Below are positions 33,818 through 45,500 of a stretch of DNA of 64,000 bases, piece by piece. The stretch is taken from NCBI GenBank assembly GCA_023374025.1, contig SIJG01000004.1, positions 1,299,226 to 1,363,225 on the forward strand, given 5' to 3'. The notes under the pieces were generated by a model. That model saw nothing but the letters and a program-made list of their open reading frames with translations. It did not search any database and was not told where the DNA came from. This DNA comes from Heterodera schachtii (Eukaryota; Nematoda; Chromadorea; Rhabditida; Heteroderidae). How positions within the stretch are numbered: the first letter of the stretch is position 1; each line of letters opens with the position of its first letter. Made by a program: the position numbers and the translations under genes.

Positions 33818-36251
33818 ATGGAATCATTTGACCAAAAAGCCACAACGGTAAGCGAAAAAAAGGGGAAAGTGATCAGTCAAAAAGTGATCAAAGGCAAACC
33901 AACCAGCCAAATGGGGGTGATCGGGAGCAGGGATGGGCAAGTCACAAAGAATCACTCAAGCGAAACTCGAAATCCGATTGGGAGGGCCGTGCCATGGCAT
34001 CGGTTGTCACTCGCTTCGGTCCGATCACCCCAAAATCCGTTGTCCAATTGCCCCAATGGCTGTTTTGCTAACAATGCTTCTTCTCACTTTTCCCAGTTCA
34101 GTTCTTCTTGGCCTATAAGGACATCAGTCCGTGTTGGCCCATCATTTGCTGTGCCCTTTTAATGGCTTCGATTTCCGTTGTCGGAATGTTTCTCAACTTT
34201 TCTCTCATTTTGGTCACTGCTCTCACAAAGTCATCTCTGAAAAGAGGAGGGGATATTAATGATATTAATTATGTTAATTATGCTAATTTGGGCAAAATGC
34301 CTTTTTCTGCTGACTCGGGATGGATTAAAATGCACGAAAATGCATTTTCAGTTTTATTTTAGTCTTTTTGAACATATTTTGTATGCCCTTTTTCGTATCT
34401 TTTGTATTATTATTTTTTGCCCAAAAAATTGCCTGTCCCTACAAATGATTTTTCGTTTCGTTTTCGTCCCATTTTCATTTTTCAATGCCTTTTCAGGTCC
34501 CTCCACGGCACTGCCAACGTTTTCTTGGCATTTTGTTCCTTTTTCGAGGTTCTGCATGAGTTCAGCCACTTTTTCTTTCTGTCCACCGCTTTGTCCGGCT
34601 ACTGTTTCGTGCCTTACCAAAATGCCTTTCGTATTTTGGCACTTTCTCTGTTCGGTTTGTCCGCTTCGACTCTTTCGATGCTTTTCATTGGCTTCGATCG
34701 CCTTTTTTGTGTGATTTTTCCCATAAAGTTGGCATTTTACCATTTCAAAAGCCAACAAAGGCAAGCATATTCTCCCCTTTCAGATACAATCAGTTAAATC
34801 TGTGGCCTTATGTTCCCATTACCGTACTCTTTTGTACCGTTCCAAGTGTCGGTTTGGTCCTTTTGTATTGGCGGCGAAGCGAAGAAATTCCTTCGATGGA
34901 AATCACTGGGAACATTGGCGATTTGCTCACCAAAGTGCCAAAATCACACAAAGATTAATTTATTTCTCATTAATTCCCAGGGTGGATTTGCTTATTCTGT
35001 GTACGCTGATTCGAAATTCGTCTGTAATTTGGCCACTATTTTTGTTTACGTCGCTGTCGCCTTTTTGCTCCGCTTTAAGCAAAGTCAGTCCGATGATTTT
35101 GTTGTCTTCTGATTAGTAATAGCAATTCTGACAGTGACAACTTTTTACTTTATTTCCTTTCAATTGAAAATTGCCAAGTTTTTCCTCCTTTTGTTCCCAT
35201 TTTTTCCCTCTTTTTTCCGGCTTTTCCTCTTTTGTCCCGGCTTTTCCTCCTTTTGGTCCCACTTTTTCCCTCTTTTTCCCGGCTTTTCCCTCTTTTTTCC
35301 GGCTTTTCCTCTTTTGTCCGGCTTTTCCTCCTTTTGTTCCCATTTTTTCCCTCTTTTTTCCGGCTTTTCCTCTTTTGTCCCGGCTTTTCCTCCTTTTGGT
35401 CCCACTTTTTCCCTCTTTTTCCCGGCTTTTCCTCTTTTTGTCCCGGCTTTTCCTCCTTTTGTTCCCACTTTTTCCCTACTTTTTCCCGGCTTTTCCTCTT
35501 TTGTCCCGGCTTTTCCTCCTTTTGGTCCCACTTTTTCCCTCTTTTTCCCGGCTTTTCCTCTTTTGTCCCGGCTTTTCCTCCTTTTGGTCCCACTTTTTCC
35601 CTCTTTTTCCCGGCTTTTCCTCTTTTGTCCCGGCTTTTCCTCCTTTTGGTCCCACTTTTTCCTCTTTTTCCCGGCTTTTCCTCTTATGTCCCGGCTTTTT
35701 CCTCCTTTTGGTCCCACTTTTTCCCTCTTTTTCCGGGCTTTTCCTCTTTTCATCCAACTTTTTCCCGGCTTTTCGCCTTTTTTAGGGTCCGCTCCGTCGT
35801 CCGCCGACGTTTCCTCCCAACGGCACATTTTCTTCTCCCTCCTTTTCATCGTTTTGTTTAACATTGGCGGATACTTTCTGATCTCCGTCTTTTATCTGTT
35901 TTTGCCCTCTTCTGCTGATAGCCAACCGATCACTTTTTGGTTTCTCCGAATTCTTTTCTCTGTGCCCGCTAATTTAAGCGGCGCATCAAACGCCCCAATT
36001 CTTTTCGTGTCGAGGCGAGTGAATAATTAATTTTAATTGAGGCAAATTAATTTGGGAATTTCAGTTTTGAATATCGAAAGGCTTTCAAAAAGCAATTGAA
36101 AAACATTCATTCGCTTTTCTTTTCGACCAATCAAAGCTCCGTTCATCCGACCCTTTTTGCGCTGCAACCCGCGAATAATCAGCCGATGGACGTGCAAAAT
36201 GTACTGACAAAACGACGCGGCACATTTTTGGCGGAAAGTGCCAATAAATGA
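33818..36251 (+). CDS. srsx-type serpentine chemoreceptor (GPCR)
   Basis: Seven-pass receptor of the nematode srsx class, probably in sensory neurons. Exon 1 (33818-33847, MESFDQKATT) joins 34102, giving TM1 (IICCALLMASISVVGMFLNF). The next exon from 34497 carries SLHGTANVFLAFCSFFEVLH (TM2) and TM3 with the DRY-like FIGFDRLFCVIFPIK, ending at 34727. Exon 34784 onward has YNQLNLWPYVPITVLFCTVP (TM4). From 34981 GGFAYSVYADSKFVCNLATI leads into TM5, followed by RFKQ. A long intron (about 35090-35786) is filled by a pyrimidine minisatellite. TM6 and TM7 lie at 35787-36014 (IFFSLLFIVLFNIGGYF; FWFLRILFSVPANLSG). A GC-AG intron (36015-36064) then joins to SFEYRKAFKKQLK, the typical srsx post-TM7 motif, with the stop at 36249-36251. 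The frame is intact with plausible splice sites. The donor of exon 2 (near 34227) is weak. Confidence 0.82.
35170..35765. repeat. Pyrimidine minisatellite in the srsx intron
   Basis: About nine imperfect copies of a roughly 60-bp unit built from cggcttttcctcctttt, ggtcccactttttccctctt and related blocks. It is almost purely C/T on the plus strand and therefore stop-poor in all three plus frames. Confidence 0.95.
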
Positions 36252-36563
36252 GGGGAAATTAACCGAAGGACGGCGAAAAAGCGAAGACGAAACAAACGAA
36301 AAGCGGGCAAAAAAAAGAGACTTTTTTGATTTGACATGACATTTGACAGATGAAAGCCCAGCAGACGATGAATTTCACAAATTAACCCTTTAAAATTCAT
36401 TTCATAATTAATTTTTATTGTTTCCCAATTATTAAAATTTGTTTTTGCCATTGCCATGACAACCAATGAATAAATGTGTTAAGCATTTGCCAAGCCTAAG
36501 AATATTTGGGCCTTTCGAATAGCCTTTTTTATTCTTTTAAAATTTTGGCCAATGTCCAATCGG
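36252..36563. other. Spacer between srsx receptor and che-3
   Basis: A 312-bp AT-rich gap between two genes on the same strand. No separate promoter motif was recognised. The distance is compatible with either independent promoters or a loose operon. Confidence 0.5.
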
Positions 36564-39500
36564 ATGGGCGGCGGAGGGGCCGCGGGGAACGACCCGCGGA
36601 AAGGGTACCTTCTCAAGGTTTTTGAGTTTTGAGGGGGGCAAAAAGCGGAAGAATTGGCCAATTGCAAAGGTCGCCTCGCACATTCTTTCGCTGAATCTCA
36701 CGGAAGAAAGGCTGCCCAATGGGACGGCACTGAACGCATTTTGCGACTCGGAAGTGCCAATTTTGGTCATCTCACGAAGGGACAACGTAAGCAAAAAGAA
36801 GGGACAAAACGAACAATGGCACGGAACGTAAAGACGGCAAAATTAAGGGATAAGAGAGAAAATTGGGGAAAAATGATTAATTAATTCAGAAAGGCCATGT
36901 GGACGTGAGCAACGAAGTGACTGACCACTGATGATGATTAATCACTCACTAATTAATTCACATTAAAAAATAATAATTTAATTTAATTTCTTCCATTTTT
37001 TTTCGATTGACGCGAAAAGGGCGGCACTTTTGCGAGTTGTGTTTTACAAGCGCACAAACAGTGCGTTGGCATTGGACGACTACAAACAGAATGTGACTGT
37101 GCTGAGTATGCACGAAAATGCGGGCCAAACTCTGCTCGGCACATTGAAACAGGCGAAAACCAAAAGAATTAAAAACAATAAAAAAAATAATATTTTAAAT
37201 TAAATTTAAATATTTTAATTATTAATGATTCGCTTTTTAAGGTTTTTTCCCCCATTTTGGCGGACAATCAATCGGAAAATGCGGGCGAAAACTCTTCCCA
37301 ATTGGCATCGCTTGTCAACGAATTGGAGGAAACACTGCAGGAAAATTTTGGGGAAAATGAAGCGACGGAATCGGCCAGAAAAGGCGGTAATTAAACAAAC
37401 TAATTAAGCAAGTGAAATGCCAATGCGAATTCGGCTTTTAAAGGCGTACAGTCCGTGCGCAGCGAAATCGAATTGTGGCGCAAAAAGGCACAGAAAGGGA
37501 CGGAGCCGGCACAAAGTTACAGCGAGGCATTGGAGCCATTGGCGGACAAATTGGCACTAATGGAGGCAAAATTGAAATTAAAGAAATGAAATTGGAAAAT
37601 AATTAAGGGGGGAGGGCCATTGGACGAATTGTACGAAGTGTGCGAAGCAGCGGAAGAAAGTGTCGAGGCACTTTGGGAGGTGCTGGACGAGCCGTACCCA
37701 CAACGGCGAATGCGGCAACTGATCATTTGCATCGGTTGGCATTGGCATTCAAATGCTTTTCAATTAATTCTTCGGCATTTATTCGTCCCTTTTGCCAATT
37801 CCTCCAAAATGTTCAGCTGCGTCCCTCCAAAAGGCCATTTCCCATCGGGCGACTTCAAACATTTCGCCGTCGGAGCTGTTCCGATCGTCGGAGACACTTC
37901 GCCTGTCGCTGAATTTGGCCACCCAATGGAGCGAATCGGTCGCATTGTTAACGGGACGAAATTGGCAACAGAACGCACTTCACCAGTGGGAAGGCGAAGC
38001 GATCGGAATGGAAACATTTGAACAGTTTAGAAAAAGAGTGGACGAAGTACGGCGAAGGATTGGCGGAGGAAAGGGAGAGGGATGAGGGGCGATAAGGAGG
38101 GAGGAGCGGATATTGAGGGATAGGGGGGGGGGCAGAGGGTGAGGGGGGGGGAAGAGGAGGGGGGAGAGAGGGAGTAGGGAATATTGAGGGAGAGGGGGGG
38201 GGAGGGGAATGGAAGGGAGAGAGGGAGAGTGGTAGGCGTTGGAGAGAGGAAGAAAAGAGAGGAGGGAGTAGGGCAAGTGGGGGGGGGGGGGGGGAGGGAG
38301 TCGGGGAGAAGCATGAGACTGTGATTTATCTCCTCTCTAATTTTGATTTTTTTTCCTTATTTTTGAATTTTTTGTCGTTTTTATCTGTTTCATTTCCTCT
38401 CCATTTGTTCTTTCTTTTAGGCCCACTCTCTGTGCACTTTGGCCGAACAAATTGTCCAATTGTTAGGCCGTCGTGGTGATTCTGATCAGCTGCGCGAGAG
38501 TGTTTTCTCCGCCATTGACGCGGCGCTTCGCAATGCGACGCCTTTTGGGGGGACGGGGGAACAATGGGCGGAACGGCACGGGGCGGCCGAACGCGCGTTG
38601 GACCCTTTCATTGAGGAGATTATGCCGACACTTAGGGCGCGACTTCAGTTTCAGCCGAATGTTAGCCGAGAATTGGTAAGCAGAAGAAGAAGATCAGAGA
38701 TGATCAGACAGGATTAGAAGAAGAGTGATCAGACGAAAATTGGCAAATATTACTTTGAATGATTGGAATGATCAGAATAACTTTGGGTGCCATTCTCACA
38801 ATTCACTTCAGTTGCTGGACGAATTGCACCGTTACCGCCACTTTTTGGCCCGAAAGCAAGTGAAGGAAAAGCTTCAAAGCGAACGGTAAAACCACCAAAA
38901 TTTGCATAAACTATCGATTGGCTAGTGAGGTGCTGATCACTCATTTGGCCGAACAAATTCGTGCTCAAAGGCGTGAAATCGAACGAATGTCCGCGATGGC
39001 TGTGCCCACGGGCAAATTTCTGACAGAAATTGCAGCAAAAATTGCGTGGATTCGAAGTAACAGTACTCAGGTAATGGAACGGAAAATGCATTTGGTACGG
39101 TAATTAGCGGGTTAATCGCCAATTGTTGAGATTGACAAACTCAGCAAAGCTTCCGCAAAGTTTTTCGACGATTTGCCAATGTTTTCGTCCTTTTCGCAAT
39201 CATTGCGCACTTTGGCCGAAGAGTTAAAGGCGGCCGAGCAGGAACAATTCGACGCATGGTTAGCTAATTGCTAATTACCAATAGCGGTAATTAAGGGGGG
39301 GAAAACGGTTGGAAAGCAAAACGAAAAACCGAGGAAATTCGACTGGCTTCGGTCCATTCTTATGGCATTTTTGCACAATAATTTCGGCTTTTTGCATGTG
39401 TCGTGACATGTTGGCCCACGTGGACGACCCCGGCGGCGATTCCATCTCTCTGCAGACGACCGGCCGTCTGATGGTGCTGGAGAGGGACCGGGGCGTGCTG

Positions 39501-42500
39501 AACGTCAGCTACAGTGATCGGCTGGCGCGATTGTTGCGCGAGGTGGCGCAGCTGCAGGCCATGGGACTGCGAATTCCGACAAAAATCTCTCAGTGCGTCC
39601 GCCAGGGCGAGAAGTTCTATCAGTACGGGGTTCTGCTCAAACAGGTGGGGCACATTCTGCAGCTGAACTGAACTATGAGAACATAGGTGGCCCACTTTTA
39701 CAACACAATTGAGCAGCAAATGCTGCCGTGTCAGCAAGCGATGCTTTTGGACGAGGCGTTGGCCTTCGAAAGGCTCGTTTTGCCGGCGGGGGGCCAAAGG
39801 GAGGGAAGGGGCGCCGCGGCGGTGAGCATAACGTGGGAGAACCCGGAGAAGTTGAAGCAGTACATCGACAAACTGCGCGAGGCCGCCTTCAATTTGACGA
39901 GTCACAACAGAAGACTCAGAAAAGTGGGACAGAACACAAAGAAACACCGGCCCAATTAATTAACTAATTAATTAATTAAAGGCACATGCCGAAATAGGGC
40001 AAATAGTGGCCGAATTGGCCGGCACGGATTTGTTGCGGGAGGAGGAAAAATGGACAGCCAAATTAATGGAAGTGAGACAAATATTTGTGGAGGAGGAGGC
40101 ATTTGTGGCGGTGAAGACGAACATGCAACCATGGGCAAACCATTGGAACAGACAGCTGTACAAAGTGTTGCAATTGCAATTCCGATGGGCAATGGAAAAT
40201 GTGGACAATCAAATGCCAACATTAAACGCACAATTGGTGAGGAAAGAATGAATGGGGAGGAAGGGGAGAGTGGACGAGAATGAAAGGGAAATGGAGAGAA
40301 AATGTGGGAAAAAGAGAGAGGAGGAAGAGAGAGAGAGAGCGAGCGAGGGAGATAGAGAAAGGGGGAGAGGAGGGGAGAGAGAGAGAGGAGACAGAGAGAA
40401 AGGAGAGAAAGAAGGGGAAAGGAAAGAAAGTGTAGGAAAAAGAGAGAGGGGAAGAAATAAGAAATAGGGAAAACAGGTGAGGGAAAATGCCAGAATTGAG
40501 CGGTGCCCTTTGAGGTGTTCCGCGACCAGCGACTGCAACTGCGCCCCCCGCTGGAGGAGTTGCGTCTCCAATATTACCGCGCACTGCGCAAATTGCTGTC
40601 CACGCCGCAACGGTTGCGTGGGGTACAGAACAACGCGCGCGAGACGGAACTGTTCGGACGCATTGTGGCGAGAAATGCACGCCATTTTCAAAAATTGTAC
40701 GAACGGTCCGAGGAAATGTTCGAACGGCTGAGAACGGCGGACAGAGAATTTGACGAATGGGTGGCATTGGCACAGGTGAAAAATGGGGACAAAAATGGAA
40801 AAATAAAATGCAATGGCACGGGCATTGGCAAAAACGGAAAATTGAAAAAAAAAAGAATTTTTAAATTAATTTAAAAATAAATAAATAAATGAATTTGCAA
40901 TTAGGTAAATTTGGAAGATTTGCTGGAGCAAAAGCTGCGCAATGCTTCGGATTGGGAGCATCAGCTGAATTTGCTGAAAAAGAAACAGCGATCAATGGAC
41001 AAAATTCCCAACGAAATTCGAATCGAATGCGTCCGTTTGTCCACCGCCGGAATTCGCAGTTTGGCCGTGGATTTGCTCAAAAGGTGAGGGCATTTGGAAA
41101 TGATCAAATTTTAATTGCCCATTGTGCCGTTGTCTCCCATTTGTGCCATTCGTCCGTTTTCTTTTCTCTTATCTCTTTCATTATTTTGATGCTATGTCCG
41201 TTCACAGATTCCACGACGCCCTTTCGTGGACACTTCGCCACTCCATCCGAACGGAGTTGCAATCAGTCGAACAAACATTGGGCCAAGGGGTGGACAAACT
41301 GTCCAAATTGCCCGAGACGCTGGAAGAAGTTGCGGAGGCCAACCACACGCAGTCGACGCTGGCCAAGAATTTGGGAGTGATCCGTGCCAAAATCGAGGCG
41401 ACGGAAGAGAAGGAGCAGTTGCTGAGGCAATGTTTGCTTTCAAATGCCAAAGTGATCAGTGAAGTGTCAGCAATCTCTTCTCTTTTTGCCAGGTCTCTGT
41501 TTGGAAGTGATCAATCGGTGGACTCCGTCCCATCCGTCAAAGATCAATTCGCACATTTCGTCAGTCTTCTCGAAGGGCACGAATTGGTGATGAGAGACCA
41601 GGTCAAAGTGATGAAGGAGAAGTTGGCGGAAGCGGCACAGAAGCTGGGAGACGACGTGGAGAAGCTGCACTCGTTGTGGAATCAGTTCAAGCCCAAGTCG
41701 GAGATATTCACATCACAGGTCGAACGAAGTGCCAAACTGAAAAGCGAATTTGAATTTGAATCCCAATTTGAAATTGGAGGATGATCGGATGGCACTGATC
41801 AGGGCGGTCGAGTTCATCCGAGGAAAGCGTAAGGAATTCGAAGCATTGGCCAAACGAATGGACAAAGTGCGCACGGAGTGCGAGCAGTTCGACTTGGAAC
41901 AGTCGGAATGGCCTCTATTTGCGGAGCTAAAGGGGGACTTGGAGCAGTACGAGTCCAATTATTTGCTGTATGAAGACTTCAGCAACGAATTGCAACCGCT
42001 GGCCGAGCAGGAATGGGTGTTGTTCCGCAGCAAAACGTACCTCTTCGACGAGTTCCTCCAAAAATGGCTAGAAAAGCTGAAAGAGTCGCCCGGGAGTAAT
42101 GTCGCTGTTCCGACTGCGCAAGGACATTGAGCAAATGCGCGAGTTCGGCAACTGTTTGAAGTTCTGCAGAGGCGAGGTGTTCAGCGCGGACCATTGGCTG
42201 GAAATGTTTCGGCTGTTGAAATTGCCGCGGGGGACAAATTTGGAACGGCTGACATTTAGCGAATTGTTGAACTGTCAGCAGTTGGTGCTGAACAACGTGG
42301 ACAAGCTAAAGGCATGACGATGTTTCTGCTCATTTTGAAAGGGTTAGCCTTTTGAAGGAGCTGAACGCTCGAGCCCATGGCGAAGTGAGCATCCGCGAGG
42401 CCATCCAGGAATTGGAGATGTGGGCAGCACAAGCGGAGTTTGCGCTGGTCGACTACCGCCACTCGGACGGAACGGCACTGAAAGTGGTCAAAGAGTGGAA

Positions 42501-45500
42501 GACGGTGCTGAACCAAGTGCGGGACAACCAGGCACTGCTGCAGTCGCTGCGCAGTTCGCCTTATTACGGCCAATTCCGCGAGCAAATTCATTTGTGGGAG
42601 AGGAAAGTGACCGATTTGGAGCAGCAAATGCACGCACTGAACGAAATCCAACGCCGCTGGGTTTATTTGGAGCCCATCTTCAGCCGAGGTGCACTGCCGA
42701 CGGAGAAGGCACGGTTCAGCCGAATCGACGCCGAATTTCGACTCATTCTGAACGACATCGCAGGGGACAATCGAATTGTGGCACTAAACAATAAAAACGC
42801 GGCATTGGGACGGACTTTGGAACAATTGGTGGGGGGAGGGGGGGGGGGAGAAGGCCAAAATCATTTCAAAAGTGGTTAATCAAAACTATCCGTTAAAGAT
42901 GGACCAACTCGGCCGATGCCAACGCGCGTTGAGCAGTTTTTTGGAGGAAAAGCGCAGCGCATTCCCACGCTTTTACTTCCTCGGCGACGATGACCTGCTC
43001 GAAATTGTTGGACAGTCAATGAATCCGACGGTCATTCAGTCGCATCTGAAGAAACTGTTTCAGGCAGAACACATTTAAAGGAAATTCAATGCCAAAATTG
43101 ACCATTTGAAGGGCATCAACCGCGTCGTTTTTGACGCTCAGCAGCAGCAAATCCGCGCGATGGTCTCCGCTGAAGGGGAAGTCGTTCAGCTGCTGAAGCC
43201 CGTCCAAATTATGCCACAGGTGGAGCAATGGCTTAGTGCGCTCAGCGAGGAGATGCGCCACACTCTGCGCCGCTTGGTGGTCGACTGTTTGCAGGAGCGG
43301 TCCCTGGACCCGCTCCGCTACCCATGCCAAGTGCTCTGTCTGACCGAACAGATCCGCTTCTGCTCCGACGTGGAAAAATGCATGGCATCAGGTGAATGGC
43401 ACTCCCGTCGATGAGTTGGCCGCCTACCGACGTCAACTGGTCGCCCAGACGGAGCAGCTGAGCAGCGCAAATTCGGAGGACGCGGTGTTGCGGCAGAAGC
43501 TGAAGGCATTGGTGCTCGACCTGGCCCACCACGTGGCCATCGTGGAACAGCTGCTGAAGGCGGACAACAACGGGTACATCGGCTGCTGGGCATGGCAACG
43601 CCAACTGCGCTTTTATTTGGTGTCCGGACAAGTGGTGGCCAGACAAGCGGAGTACGAATTTATGTACACGTACGAATACCAGGTGAGGAGGAAGGAGGCA
43701 AGCAGGTCAATCAATGCCAATGCTTCCCAAAAAAGGGGAACACGGCCAAATTGGTGCACACGCCGCTGACGGACAAATGCTACTTGACGCTGACGCAGGC
43801 ATTGGCCATTGGCATGGGCGGCAATCCGTACGGACCGGCGGGGACGGGGAAAGACCGAATCGGTGAAGGCATTGGCCGGACTGTTGGGCAGACAGGTGGG
43901 AGGAGGCAGAAAACGGAATGGCATAAGCAACGCAGCCCACTTGAGGTGCTGGTGTTCAACTGCGACGAAGGCATCGATGTGAGGGCGATCGGTCGCATTT
44001 TCGTCGGCTTAATCCAATGCGGCGCCTGGGGCTGTTTCGACGAGTTCAATCGCCTCGGGCGCGGTGTTCTGTCCGCCGTCTCCTCCCAAGTGCAGCTGAT
44101 TCAGGAGGCCGTCCGTGCCAAGGCGTCCCTTTGTCGCATCGGCGACCTTTCCGTCCCCGTCGACTTCAACTCGGCCATTTTTGTCACGCTGAACCCCGCG
44201 GGCAAAGGCTACGGCGGCCGACAGCGATTGCCGGACAATTTGAAGCAGTTGTTCCGACCCGTGGCAATGTCCGTGCCGGACAACCAGCAAATCTCCGAAA
44301 CTTTGCTATTCTCCGAAGGATTTGGCCAAGCGAAAGTGTTGGCCAAAAAGTTGGTGACCATTTTTGAGTTGGCCAAGGAAATGCTCAGCGAACAGCAACA
44401 TTACGATTGGGGACTGAGGGCACTAAAGACGGTGCTGAAGGGATGCGCAGATGCAATGGCCAAACGCCGACAGAACCGTGGCGGAACGGCGGACGACGAG
44501 ACGGAAATGGTGGTGCAACAACTGCAGCTGAACACACTGTCCAAACTGACATTTGCGGACGCACGGCGCTTTCGCGTGCTTTTGGACGGCATTTTCCCGG
44601 GAACGAAAAGAGAGGCGGTGAGTTCATTTTCAAAATTGAAAAGCAAAAAGAAAATTAAGGCCCAATTTGCCGACCTCGTCGAACCTATCCGAAAAGCGTC
44701 GGAACATTTTCAAATGCGCACGACAAATGCCCAACTTCAGAAGCTGTTCCAACTGTACGAGCAGTTGCGCCAGCGCATCGGCGTGATCATCGTCGGTCCT
44801 CCGGGCTCAGGCAAATCGACGCTTTGGCGACTCCTCCAAAAGGCACTTTCTCTGAGCGGAGAACAACCGGTGGACGTGTACAGGTCAACAACATTTTGAA
44901 AGAAGCTGAAATTTGGATGTTTTTCAGCATGAACCCAAAAGGTATGCCGCGCAGCCGACTTTTGGGCCAATTGGACTTGGACACGCGCGAGTGGACGGAC
45001 GGCACGCTGACCCAGGCGGCACGCATGGCCACCAAAGACGCAAACAAACCGGCATGGATTGTCTGCGACGGGGACGTGGACCCGGAGTGAGTGGGGGGGG
45101 GGGGGGGAGAGGGAGGAGGGGGCGGGGAGAGAGTGGGCGGGGATTAGCCTAATTAATCCATCCACCCCACTCATCTATACGCATATATTAATATACTGTA
45201 GACGAATTGAGTGGCACATGTAAAAACGGCACATCGTTTCAATGATTTTTCTCTCTGATGAGTAACCAATTTTTGCCTCAGATGGATCGAAGCATTGAAT
45301 TCGGTGTTGGACGACAACAAATTGTTGACCCTTCCCTCGGGGGAACGCATTCAATTCGGGTCGAATGTTAATTTTTTGTTCGAATGCGTCGATTTGAGCC
45401 ACGCGTCGCCGGCAACGATTTCGCGCATGGGAATGATTTTGGTCAGCCACGAGGATTTGGAAGTGCAAACGCTAATTGACAGGTGAAGGAATGGGCAATT

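Noticed and set aside
34728..34783. Apparent frame break in the receptor after FPIK
   Set aside because: A 56-bp GT-AG intron (gttggc...tttcag) restores FPIK-YNQLNLWPY.
35134..36030. 298-codon Phe/Leu/Ser frame through the minisatellite
   Set aside because: C/T-only repeats rarely form stop codons, and only the last third matches a receptor exon.
43682..43734. Apparent frameshift after YEYQ in che-3
   Set aside because: Explained by a normal intron (gtgagg...aaaaag) that rejoins [14 protein letters not shown].
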